A stretch of DNA of 64,000 bases from Ignavibacteriota bacterium. GTDB lineage: Bacteria > Bacteroidota > Ignavibacteria > Ignavibacteriales > Melioribacteraceae. The translations under genes were made by a program, and so were the position numbers. The notes beneath the pieces are model-generated. The model searched no databases. It saw only the letters and a program-made list of their open reading frames with translations, and was not told the DNA's origin. This document shows, one piece after another, positions 52,006 to 59,767 of the stretch (its first letter is position 1; every line of letters begins with the position of its first letter). The stretch spans positions 62,001-126,000 of the forward strand of contig PAAX01000027.1 in the NCBI GenBank assembly GCA_002698995.1. Direction: 5' to 3'.

Positions 52006-54066
52006 TTATTTTAAATAAATTACCGGATGAACAAATAACTGCTGATTATGATTTAACAAAACAATAAAATAATTTCCCGAAGATATTTCTGAAGGAGCAA
52101 AATAAAAGCTTTTAACTCCGGCTTCAATAAAGCCATCATAAATTGTTTTTAATCTTTCTCCGAGAATATTATAAACTGCTAAATTATACATTCCACTTTT
52201 TTCTAACTGTAAATTAATTATTGTACTGTTATTAAAGGGGTTAGGATAATTGGAAATTCCAACTTCATTTTTATGATTAATACTATTACTATATTCTACT
52301 TTTGTGATTAATTTATTTCTGTAAAAGTAAATTCCCCCTTTAATATTACCGATAAATAAATCCTCATCGCCGTCAGAATCAATATCAACAAGTGAAGGAA
52401 AAGAATCACCACCAAAATTTGACAGGAACTTTTCATCTTTCAAAACATAATTTCCGTTCTCTTTTTTAAAGAGCTTCAAATCTCCATCTCTATTTCCAAT
52501 TAGTAATTCCAGTTCTCCATCATTATCAATATCCGAAAAAGCCGGTGCGCTTTGTTCACCAACATCAATTTCTTCAAAGTAAGTGTCATCTTTTTGAAAT
52601 GAATAATTGAACTTACTGCCGTTGTTTCTATAAAGCTGGAGGCGTCCATTAAATCCACCTAAAACCAAATCCAAATCATCATCATTATCGATATCAATCA
52701 ATACCGGTCTAACAAAATTGCTGAACTTAATGTTATTTCCTAAATCATCTTTTAATGTATTAGGTTGAGAAAATGAATAACTTTGATTTGTACCTTCATT
52801 TATATAAATATCAATTTCACCTAAAAATCTCCCGATCAATAAATCATAATCACCATCAAAATCTATATCTACAAATGCCGGAGCAATCGATAGACTTGAT
52901 TGGATGTTACTAAAAAGAGAATCTTTAAAAATAAATTCCGGACTAAAATTATCTCCTTCATTTTCAAAGAAGTATAGAGTTCCATTCGGATTTTTTTCGG
53001 ACCCGATAAATAAATCTTTATCGCCATCGGCATCAATATCTACAAAAGCCGGAATACTTTTACTTCCTATATCAAGAGAATATAGAAAATCCTTTGTTAA
53101 TAATTTATAACCGCTTAAAGGATTAGAATCAATTCTTTCGTAATAAATTATGGTTTCGTCAATTGAAGCTTCATAAAGAACCGAAACAAAGAGTTCCAAA
53201 GTACCGTCTTTGTTGATATCAAATAACCGCGGCATATTAAATCCGGGAGTATTAATACTATCACTGTTGACTGGAAAAATATTACTCTTAAGATTTAGAT
53301 CGGGATTTTCAGGAGTTCCTTCATTTTCAAGAAAGTATAAGCTGTTGCTGAAAAAATCTCCCCACAAAATATCAAAATCGTTGTCGCTATCAATATCTCC
53401 AAACTCAAGAGAACTAGCGCCATGTTTTTGAATTTGGTTTTGTTTGGTACCAACAATTAAAATGTCATTCCAATTATTAGTTATAAATTTGAAAAGAAAA
53501 GAATCTGCCGTACCGATATTTTCATAAAAGGTTACTGTTCCGGCTTGGTTGCCGGAAATTAAATCGAAATCATTGTCGTTATCAATATCAACAAATACCG
53601 GATTTGAAACTGACTCACTAAAAATTGGTTCGTTATTATCATCTAAAACCGGTTCTAATTGCAAGCGAAAATTAGGATTGAATTTATCGCCGATATTCTC
53701 CCAATAGCTTAACTGATTATTTTCTGCGCCTGTAAAACAGTCATAATCATCATCATTATCAATATCAACAAAGAAAAACCAATTAGAAATTTTTAGTTCA
53801 GAGAAATAATTATCATTATATAATAAATTATTATTGTCGTTTATATAACTTATGAAAGTGCCGTCACTGCTAAGTATAAAAAGATCTGAGTTAGTATCAC
53901 CATTTATATCTATAAATTGAAACTCGGGGTTATTAACTCCGCCGTAGAAAATATTTTCCAATAATTTATTGTTCTTGAAAAAATCAATTGTAGAAATTTC
54001 TCTTTCAAATATTTGCGCATTTATTTGAATAAACGAAAATAATATTATGTAAAAGATGTACTTCAT
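52006..54066 (-). CDS. FG-GAP/VCBS-repeat surface protein with type IX sorting domain
   Basis: A 686-residue exported protein. Signal peptide (residues 1-17, 'FYIILFSFIQINAQ'). The body is a string of FG-GAP/VCBS blades, each with a DxDxDxD calcium-binding loop ('VDIDNDDDYDCFTG', 'VDIDNDNDFDLISG', 'GDIDSDNDFDILWG', 'VDIDADGDKDLFIG', 'VDIDFDGDYDLLIG', 'IDIDNDDDLDLVLG', 'SDIDNDGELELLIG', 'VDIDSDGDEDLFIG'). The last about 85 residues are a type IX sorting domain ('ISNYPNPFNNSTIINLQ', 'YNLAVYNILGERLKTIY'). A calcium-dependent adhesion or binding role at the surface is inferred. Its start codon overlaps the rsmD stop (ATGA). Confidence 0.88.
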   Translation of the reverse strand: MKYIFYIILFSFIQINAQIFEREISTIDFFKNNKLLENIFYGGVNNPEFQFIDINGDTNSDLFILSSDGTFISYINDNNNLLYNDNYFSELKISNWFFFVDIDNDDDYDCFTGAENNQLSYWENIGDKFNPNFRLQLEPVLDDNNEPIFSESVSNPVFVDIDNDNDFDLISGNQAGTVTFYENIGTADSFLFKFITNNWNDILIVGTKQNQIQKHGASSLEFGDIDSDNDFDILWGDFFSNSLYFLENEGTPENPDLNLKSNIFPVNSDSINTPGFNMPRLFDINKDGTLELFVSVLYEASIDETIIYYERIDSNPLSGYKLLTKDFLYSLDIGSKSIPAFVDIDADGDKDLFIGSEKNPNGTLYFFENEGDNFSPEFIFKDSLFSNIQSSLSIAPAFVDIDFDGDYDLLIGRFLGEIDIYINEGTNQSYSFSQPNTLKDDLGNNIKFSNFVRPVLIDIDNDDDLDLVLGGFNGRLQLYRNNGSKFNYSFQKDDTYFEEIDVGEQSAPAFSDIDNDGELELLIGNRDGDLKLFKKENGNYVLKDEKFLSNFGGDSFPSLVDIDSDGDEDLFIGNIKGGIYFYRNKLITKVEYSNSINHKNEVGISNYPNPFNNSTIINLQLEKSGMYNLAVYNILGERLKTIYDGFIEAGVKSFYFAPSEISSGNYFIVLLNHNQQLFVHPVIYLK

Positions 54067-54608
54067 AAGCTTAATTGATAAATTAAACTATCTCCCATTC
54101 TTTTAATCGGTTTCGATTGAAAAGCTTCAACGTCTTTTTCTTCCGTCTGAATTGAGCGTTCAATTATAAACAAACCTTCATCTTCTAAAAATCCATTTTT
54201 AAGGATATTTTTTGCAGTCTCATGAATATCATCTTTGAAGAATGGAGGATCTGCAAAAATTAAATCATATTTATCATGCTCTGTTAAAGCAGAAAATTTT
54301 AAAGCCGGCATTTTAAAAATTCTGCATTGCTTTTCAGCTCTTATTAATTCAATATTTTCCTGAAGAACTTTAATTACAGGGAAATTCATTTCAACAAAGT
54401 GAACTTCAGAAGCACCACGGCTTAAGGATTCTAACCCAAGAGCACCCGAACCAGCATAAATATCAAGTACTTTCATTTGATCAAAATCCAAAATATTATT
54501 TAGATAATTGAAAAGTGATTCTTTCATTTGATCTGTTGTAGGTCTTGTATATTTATCGGAAGGAACTTTAAGTTTTCTTCCTTTATGAAATCCGGAAATT
54601 ATTCTCAT
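54063..54608 (-). CDS. rsmD: 16S rRNA (guanine-966-N2) methyltransferase
   Basis: Methylates N2 of G966 in 16S rRNA. The 181-residue protein begins 'MRIISGFHKGRKLKVPSDKYTRPTTDQMKESLFNYL', the typical RsmD opening, with SAM-binding 'VLDIYAGSGALGLESLSRGA' and catalytic 'YDLIFADPPF' (DPPF, adenine/guanine amino-methyltransferase type). In many bacteria rsmD sits beside coaD; here coaD is about 6 kb away. Its stop overlaps the start of the FG-GAP protein gene, an odd partner, perhaps a result of gene insertion. The 90-base gap upstream (54609-54698) has no clear feature. Confidence 0.93.
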   Translation of the reverse strand: MRIISGFHKGRKLKVPSDKYTRPTTDQMKESLFNYLNNILDFDQMKVLDIYAGSGALGLESLSRGASEVHFVEMNFPVIKVLQENIELIRAEKQCRIFKMPALKFSALTEHDKYDLIFADPPFFKDDIHETAKNILKNGFLEDEGLFIIERSIQTEEKDVEAFQSKPIKRMGDSLIYQLSL

Positions 54609-54698
54609 AACAATTAGTATTATTTTATTTGATTAATGATTCTACTTAAAATAAAAAAATAGTTTGTGCAAAGTATAATTAATGTGTTTTCTATTTTT

Positions 54699-55619
54699 TT
54701 AGATCATACGAAGAGCAATACCGGCAGCGGCTGTAAATGAGTTGTAATCAATTGATTGGAGAAAATCTCTATCTATTTCATCGGATAAATTTATGTTTGC
54801 AAAAGGGTTAAATTTTACAAGAGAAATATCAAATTCATCTTTAACTTTTTGAAGCAGAAGATCGTCAACAAAAGAACCGGCAATATAATTTGTTAAGGCT
54901 TTACTTGAATCTACTCCGTTATTGTTAACGGAATCATATAAATTTAGTATAGCATCAAAAATTTCACTCTGGTCTTTCAAATTCAGTTTCTTGAAAAAGA
55001 AGGGATAATTAGAAGCCGAAGCAATCAATGAAATACTTTTGCTATCAGTATAAAGTGAAATAAAAAAATCATTTTTTGATTTAGGATTATCAATAACCAC
55101 AAAGGAATTAGCGGCTAAGTGAACATTATCAGCAAACCGAAGTTTTAATTTATTCTTCACGCAAAATTTATGAATATGCTGAAGAAGAGATTTTTGAGCA
55201 GCTATAATTATTACACTTTTGCTTTCTCTAAACCCCGATTTATCTACTTCAATTGCTCTAATAACAAAATCATCGGGACTATAATCTGGGAATAATTCCG
55301 AAATTTCCCATTTGTAGTGCTCTAATAAATCATTGCTTACTAAAGTTTTATCGTAAGGAATTTCAAATATTTTAAATACTTGATGCGGAAGTGAAAATGA
55401 AACTAAGTCTGTTTTAAGTGGTTTTCTTAAAATTAATTGATCGAAAGAATTCTGGAGAATATTGATGAATTTTTGTTCACTGAAATTTACATTCCAATTT
55501 TCAGAAAAAAATTCTTCATCAACATTCTCCAGCAAAAATTTATTTGAATAGTTCAGCTCTACAATTTGAAGCTTATCTTCAGTAATATTAAATCCAGCAT
55601 GACTTTCAAATAAAGGCAT
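54699..55619 (-). CDS. PilM-like actin-fold protein (type IV pilus/competence-related)
   Basis: A 306-residue soluble protein that I read as a PilM-like member of the actin/ASKHA fold. The beginning 'MPLFESHAGFNITEDKLQIVELNYSN' resembles the phosphate-1 region of PilM, which assembles at the inner face of type IV pilus systems. 'LVSFSLPHQVFKIFEIPYDK' and 'LLEHYKWEISELFPDYSPDDFVIRAIEV' match PilM subdomain patterns, and 'DYNSFTAAAGIALRMI' at the end matches its final block. Conservation is low. Genes for PilN/PilO/PilQ are not adjacent, but the 185-residue membrane protein just upstream could be a PilN/O-like partner. A pilus, competence or secretion role is inferred. Confidence 0.5.
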   Translation of the reverse strand: MPLFESHAGFNITEDKLQIVELNYSNKFLLENVDEEFFSENWNVNFSEQKFINILQNSFDQLILRKPLKTDLVSFSLPHQVFKIFEIPYDKTLVSNDLLEHYKWEISELFPDYSPDDFVIRAIEVDKSGFRESKSVIIIAAQKSLLQHIHKFCVKNKLKLRFADNVHLAANSFVVIDNPKSKNDFFISLYTDSKSISLIASASNYPFFFKKLNLKDQSEIFDAILNLYDSVNNNGVDSSKALTNYIAGSFVDDLLLQKVKDEFDISLVKFNPFANINLSDEIDRDFLQSIDYNSFTAAAGIALRMI

Positions 55620-55628
55620 TAAATTATA

Positions 55629-56186
55629 CTATTCCCAAGAAGCAGTATTTAATAAAGCTTGGTTAAATAAACTATCGCCAATTTGTCCAAATCCATCAGG
55701 ATCTTTAATGAAATAATGTTCGCCAATAGTAACTGTGCTGTCAATTCTCATTACTCTTCCTCTTCTGTCAATAACAGTATCCGGAATTATAAGAGTATCT
55801 ATTTTCATAAAATAGTTTTCCAAACTTCTCGGAGCATGGTAAAGGGAATCGGCATTAAAAGGACCGCTTACCAAGTCAATAAATGGATTTGTAGATCTTT
55901 GTGTTAAAGAATCGAAACCGTTTATTTTCTTTTGAACTGTTGTATCAGTCTTAATAAAATTAATTAATGAATCTAAGTTATCGGTATATTTTCCATTCAC
56001 ATCATCATATAAAATTTGAGCTTGTCTTAAATTAAGCATTCTGGCTCTTGATTCGCTTTTATAATATTTTTCAGTTTCAATAACTTCTGTCGGGTCTAAT
56101 ATTGCTACTCTTATCAAAACGTAAGATAGCACAACAATAATTACGTAAAGAACAGCATGTACATACCACGGTTCGTGTCTTGACAT
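55629..56186 (-). CDS. Hypothetical protein with N-terminal membrane anchor
   Basis: I do not recognise this 185-residue protein. One membrane helix (about residues 10-28, 'VHAVLYVIIVVLSYVLIRVAI') anchors a periplasmic part. Residues 30-110 are helical with 'RARMLNLRQAQILYDDVNGKYTDNLDSLINFIKTDT', a pattern seen in pilin-like and minor-pilin or general-secretion proteins, where a helix precedes a small beta domain. The C-terminal 'FIKDPDGFGQIGDSLFNQALLNTASWE' lacks known motifs. It lies nine bases before the PilM-like gene and 24 bases after the ComEA-like gene, so it may be part of a DNA-uptake or pilus set. Confidence 0.6.
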   Translation of the reverse strand: MSRHEPWYVHAVLYVIIVVLSYVLIRVAILDPTEVIETEKYYKSESRARMLNLRQAQILYDDVNGKYTDNLDSLINFIKTDTTVQKKINGFDSLTQRSTNPFIDLVSGPFNADSLYHAPRSLENYFMKIDTLIIPDTVIDRRGRVMRIDSTVTIGEHYFIKDPDGFGQIGDSLFNQALLNTASWE

Positions 56187-56210
56187 TTTTCCTCCAAGGG
56201 TTTTCGATTT

Positions 56211-56633
56211 TTACTCTAACGTTATAAACTTACTAATTTTATTTAACTTTGCCTCGCCAATTCCTTTTACCTCAAGCAGTTCTTCTAATTTACTAAACTT
56301 TCCTTTTAAACTTCGTAAATTGATAATTTTTTCTGCTGTTTTTTCCCCGATTCCGGGAAGAAGAACCAGTTCGTTTATTGAGGCAGTGTTAATATTTACA
56401 CTTGATTCTAAAAGAACTTTTTTATCTTCTATAGTTTTATCATCCTTACTAAAATCCAAAAGTTCCTGTTTAGAATCAACTACTTTTTCCATCAAATTTT
56501 TGTTATTGTCAGCTTCATAAGCCGAATTATACAGACTATCTTGTTTTTCGTAATTATAATTTTTGTACTCCCTGTATTCACTTTTGTATTTTAGATAGTA
56601 TCCGCCTAAACCTGCAAAAAAGAAAATCAGCAA
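56211..56633 (-). CDS. ComEA-like helix-hairpin-helix protein (start codon unclear)
   Basis: A membrane-anchored protein ending in a double helix-hairpin-helix ('VNINTASINELVLLPGIGEKTAEKIINLRSLKGKFSKLEELLEVKGIGEAKLNKISKFI'), the DNA-binding module of competence protein ComEA. The given start (TTG at 56633) falls inside the membrane helix. Reading on in frame to 56727 gives a plausible N-terminus, 'KIRKTFDQISKKFGLTRQEFSVVLFL', with no ATG, GTG or TTG; this stretch reaches the dnaJ stop in the same frame. An AGGA lies nine bases before an ATC codon (56703-56705), so a rare start is possible. A DNA-binding or uptake role is inferred. The gene is 93 bases after dnaJ. Confidence 0.7.
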   Translation of the reverse strand: MLIFFFAGLGGYYLKYKSEYREYKNYNYEKQDSLYNSAYEADNNKNLMEKVVDSKQELLDFSKDDKTIEDKKVLLESSVNINTASINELVLLPGIGEKTAEKIINLRSLKGKFSKLEELLEVKGIGEAKLNKISKFITLE

Positions 56634-56726
56634 AAATAATACTACCGAAAACTCCTGCCGAGTTAAACCAAACTTTTTAGATATTTGGTCAAATGTTTTT
56701 CTGATTTTAGATATTCCTATTTTATT

Positions 56727-57854
56727 TTATGTTTGAGGAACTCTTATATTAGGCTGTTTATCTAACTCTTTCAATAACTCTTTCTCTTTAGAAGATATTT
56801 TTTTAGGAATATGAATATTAATTTTTACTAATTGATCTCCGGCACCGTGTGAATTTAAATGCTGAATACCTTTCTCACGCATCTTTAAATATTTACCGGG
56901 CTCGGTTCCAGGTTCAATTTTTAACTTTGCTCTTCCGTTAAGAGTTGGGACTTCAACCTCTGTACCCATAACAGCTTCGGGATAACTTAAATACAAATCA
57001 TAAATTACATTATCTCCATCCCGCAAAAAATACTCATGTTGAATTTCTTGGAAAATTACTAATATATCTCCGCTAGGTCCGCCATTTTTACCTGCATTAC
57101 CTTCACCTCTTAAAGTCATGTAACTTCCCTCGCTAACCCCGGCAGGAACACTAACTTTAATTGTATCTTCTTCATATAATCTTCCATCACCACGGCAAGT
57201 ACCGCATGGACTTGAAATTGTTTTTCCAGTTCCGCTGCAGTTATTACAAGGACTAATATTTACAAACTGACCAAACAATGAACGAGATACTTGTCTAACT
57301 TCACCTGAACCGTTACAAACCGGACAAGTATTAAAGGAATTAGAATCTTTGGCTCCGGTTCCGGCGCAAGTACCGCACTTTCTATATCTCTTTAACTTTA
57401 TTTTTTTTGTTGTACCGGAAGCAATTTCTTCCATAGTTAACTTAAGAGTTACTTTTAGATCAGAGCCTGGAGTTCCTGTAGATTTTTGTCTCCCTCTCTG
57501 CGATTGACCACCGCCGAAGAAATCATCAAAAATTGAAGAACCGCCGCCTCCAAAAGCACTTCCAAAAATATCAGAGAAGTGACTAAAGATATCATTTGCA
57601 TCACTAAATCCATGAAAATCTTGTCCGCCTCTTAATCCGCTGTGACCAAATTTATCATACTTTGCTCTTTTATTGTCATCACTCAGTACTTCATAAGCTT
57701 CTGCAGCTTCTTTAAAATTCTCTTCAGCTTCTTTATCTCCAGGATTTCTATCCGGGTGAAACTTCATTGCCATTTTTCTGTATGCTTTTTTTATTTCATC
57801 TTTGGTTGCATTTTTCTGGAGTTCTAAAATTTCGTAATAATCTCTTTTTGCCAT
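56727..57854 (-). CDS. dnaJ: Chaperone protein DnaJ
   Basis: Hsp40 co-chaperone that delivers substrates to DnaK and stimulates its ATPase. The 375 residues include the J domain ('[36 protein letters not shown]' with HPD), a Gly/Phe-rich region ('[24 protein letters not shown]'), four CxxCxGxG zinc repeats ('CGTCAGTGA', 'CPVCNGSGE', 'CNNCSGTGK', 'CGTCRGDGR') and the C-terminal substrate domains. All are intact. It follows grpE by 36 bases in the hrcA-grpE-dnaJ run. dnaK is not in this run. Confidence 0.97.
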   Translation of the reverse strand: MAKRDYYEILELQKNATKDEIKKAYRKMAMKFHPDRNPGDKEAEENFKEAAEAYEVLSDDNKRAKYDKFGHSGLRGGQDFHGFSDANDIFSHFSDIFGSAFGGGGSSIFDDFFGGGQSQRGRQKSTGTPGSDLKVTLKLTMEEIASGTTKKIKLKRYRKCGTCAGTGAKDSNSFNTCPVCNGSGEVRQVSRSLFGQFVNISPCNNCSGTGKTISSPCGTCRGDGRLYEEDTIKVSVPAGVSEGSYMTLRGEGNAGKNGGPSGDILVIFQEIQHEYFLRDGDNVIYDLYLSYPEAVMGTEVEVPTLNGRAKLKIEPGTEPGKYLKMREKGIQHLNSHGAGDQLVKINIHIPKKISSKEKELLKELDKQPNIRVPQT

Positions 57855-57890
57855 CTAACACCTATAAATTTTTAACATCAATCTTATTAA

Positions 57891-58508
57891 TTATGCTTCT
57901 ACTTCTTGACTTACAACAACTTTTGCATGTCTTATTACTTTATCTTTATACAAATAACCGGCTTCAACTTCTTCAATTACGGTATCAGGTTCAACCCCTT
58001 CAACAGGTTGTCTTAATAAAGCTTCATGAAGATTAAAATCAAACGGTGTTCCTTTGGCTTCAATTTTCTTTACACCTTGGGCATCCAGAGTTTTCGTAAA
58101 TTTATCATACACCATTTTAATTCCCTCTTTAATGGAATCGCTATTATCTCCTTTTTCAATATGCTGAAGCGATCTTCCAAGATCATCATAAATCTGAAGC
58201 ATTTTTACAATAAATGATTCGGCTGCATATTCAAGAAGACTCTCTTTTTCTTTTTCACTTCTTCTTTTATAATTTTCAAACTCTGCTGCTTTTCTTAATA
58301 ATGTATCTTTTAAATCGTTAATCTGCTGCTCTAATTGTTCTATTTTATTTTCCTCAAAATTTTCTTCTTCACTATTTGATTCCTCTATTATTCCTAATTC
58401 ATCTTGCATTTCATTTTTTTCTTCTGATGTTTCTAGCTTTGTTTCTTCTAATTGTTCATCATTTTTTTCGACTTCTTCCTCATTCGATTTTTTCTCTTTC
58501 ATTTTCAT
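57891..58508 (-). CDS. grpE: Nucleotide exchange factor GrpE
   Basis: Exchange factor for DnaK. The 205 residues start with a long acidic, Glu-rich extension (residues 1-60, 'EEKNEMQDELGIIEESNSEEENFEEN'), then the family long helix ('INDLKDTLLRKAAEFENYKRRSEKEKESLLEYAAESFIVKMLQIYDDLGRSLQH') and the beta domain ('IKMVYDKFTKTLDAQGVKKIEAKGTPFDFNLHEALLRQPVEGVEPDTVIEEVEAGYLYKDKVIRHAKVVVS'). 'FDFNLHEALL' matches the conserved FDPxxHEA motif with Asn in place of Pro. The N-terminal acidic part is longer than in E. coli. It is 12 bases after hrcA. Confidence 0.96.
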   Translation of the reverse strand: MKMKEKKSNEEEVEKNDEQLEETKLETSEEKNEMQDELGIIEESNSEEENFEENKIEQLEQQINDLKDTLLRKAAEFENYKRRSEKEKESLLEYAAESFIVKMLQIYDDLGRSLQHIEKGDNSDSIKEGIKMVYDKFTKTLDAQGVKKIEAKGTPFDFNLHEALLRQPVEGVEPDTVIEEVEAGYLYKDKVIRHAKVVVSQEVEA

Positions 58509-58520
58509 AATTCTCCTTTA

Positions 58521-59573
58521 TTAGCTGTTAGTTTTCTTTAATTCTTTTGATAATTGTTCTGCAACATATACAACTGCTGCAACAACCTTTGAATATTCCA
58601 TTCTTTTTGGTCCAACAATACCGAGCGTTCCACCAATTTGACCAACTTCATACTTTTTTGAAATTAGACTGTAATCGGAAAATTTTTGATCTTCGTTTTC
58701 TTCACCAATTCTTATAGCAATATTTCCTTCAATGCTGTTTGTATTTTTATCCATTATATGAATTATAACATCTTTGTTTTCAATCAATTCTATAATACTT
58801 TGGAAATGTTCTTGATCTCCAAATTCGGGATACTTAAGAATATGCTTTGCCCCGGTTATAATAGCCTTTTCTGAAATTTGTATATCTGTAAATATTTTAT
58901 CTACAGAATCAATAAATACTCTTATAATTGGTTTGGCATCATCGGTAACGGTATCTTTTATTCTTTCCTTAAATGTTGTTCTTATTTCAGAAAATTTTAA
59001 TCCCGAAAGTCTCTCATTCAAAATTCTCTGCACTTTTTCTAATCTAGATGAATCGACTTTAGAATTTATTTCAAGAGTAATTGTTCTAACTAATCCGGTT
59101 TTAACAGAAATTACTACCAAAACTCTTGAAGAAGAAAGCTGCACCATCTGAATTTTTTCTAATGTTGCATTATCAAACTTTGGATAAGTAACGCATGCAA
59201 GCTGATTTGTTAAATCACTTAAAATTAATGAAGTGATTTTTATTAATTCATCGGTTTCAGTATTTGCAGAATCAATAGAGTTTTTTATTAAATCTTTTTC
59301 CAGATCATTTAAATGGGTCGGTTCCATTAATGAATCAACATAAAATCTATATCCTTTATCAGTCGGAACTCTTCCGGCGGAAGTATGCGGATGCCCGAGA
59401 AAACCGGACTCTTCCAAATCCGACATAATATTTCTAATACTTGCCGGCGATAAACCAATATCGTACTTTTTAGATATGTTTCTTGATCCAACCGGTGAAG
59501 CGGTTAAAATAAATTGATGAATCACATATCTAAGTATTGATTTTTCTCTTTCGTTTAGTTCGTATAGTTCCAT
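58521..59573 (-). CDS. hrcA: Heat-inducible transcription repressor HrcA
   Basis: Winged-helix repressor of class I heat-shock genes, which normally binds CIRCE. The 350 residues show 'ELNEREKSILRYVIHQFILTASPVGSRNISKKYDIGLSPASIRNIMSDLEESGFLGHPHTSAGRVPTDKGYRFYVD', the typical DNA-binding N-terminal region, and GAF-like ligand domain with 'GTLGIVGPKRMEYSKVVAAVVYVAEQLSKEL' at the end. It is the first gene of the hrcA-grpE-dnaJ run. I could not find a TTAGCACTC-N9-GAGTGCTAA element in the 194 bases upstream. The start ATG at 59573 is supported by a TAnnTTTG element 12 bases upstream. Confidence 0.95.
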   Translation of the reverse strand: MELYELNEREKSILRYVIHQFILTASPVGSRNISKKYDIGLSPASIRNIMSDLEESGFLGHPHTSAGRVPTDKGYRFYVDSLMEPTHLNDLEKDLIKNSIDSANTETDELIKITSLILSDLTNQLACVTYPKFDNATLEKIQMVQLSSSRVLVVISVKTGLVRTITLEINSKVDSSRLEKVQRILNERLSGLKFSEIRTTFKERIKDTVTDDAKPIIRVFIDSVDKIFTDIQISEKAIITGAKHILKYPEFGDQEHFQSIIELIENKDVIIHIMDKNTNSIEGNIAIRIGEENEDQKFSDYSLISKKYEVGQIGGTLGIVGPKRMEYSKVVAAVVYVAEQLSKELKKTNS

Positions 59574-59584
59574 TCTGATAAAAC

Positions 59585-59616
59585 CAAAAATATTTAGCTT
59601 ATAAAAATACCTAAAA
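59585..59616 (-). promoter_or_regulatory. Possible promoter of the hrcA-grpE-dnaJ run
   Basis: On the minus strand TTTT (plus 59613-59616), 20 bases, TATTTTTG (plus 59585-59592), the -7 element being perfect. Transcription would start about six bases before the hrcA ATG. No heat-shock dyad is seen nearby. Confidence 0.35.
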
Positions 59617-59703
59617 TCGTATAAATTTTCACTTAATTAGATGTATTCTTATTATCGCCCGTTTCATAAAATGCGCTTTTTTAACAAAAACCGGGTAAAA
59701 AAG

Positions 59704-59735
59704 TTTCACTTTTCTTTTATAAGACAGTATCTTTA
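59704..59735 (+). promoter_or_regulatory. Possible promoter of purM
   Basis: TTTC (59704-59707), 20 bases, TATCTTTA (59728-59735): one mismatch in each element. A leader of about 28 bases with ribosome site AGGAG (59758-59762) follows before the TTG start. Confidence 0.35.
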
Positions 59736-59767
59736 AATTACTTAAATAAAATCACTTAGGAGTTGTT

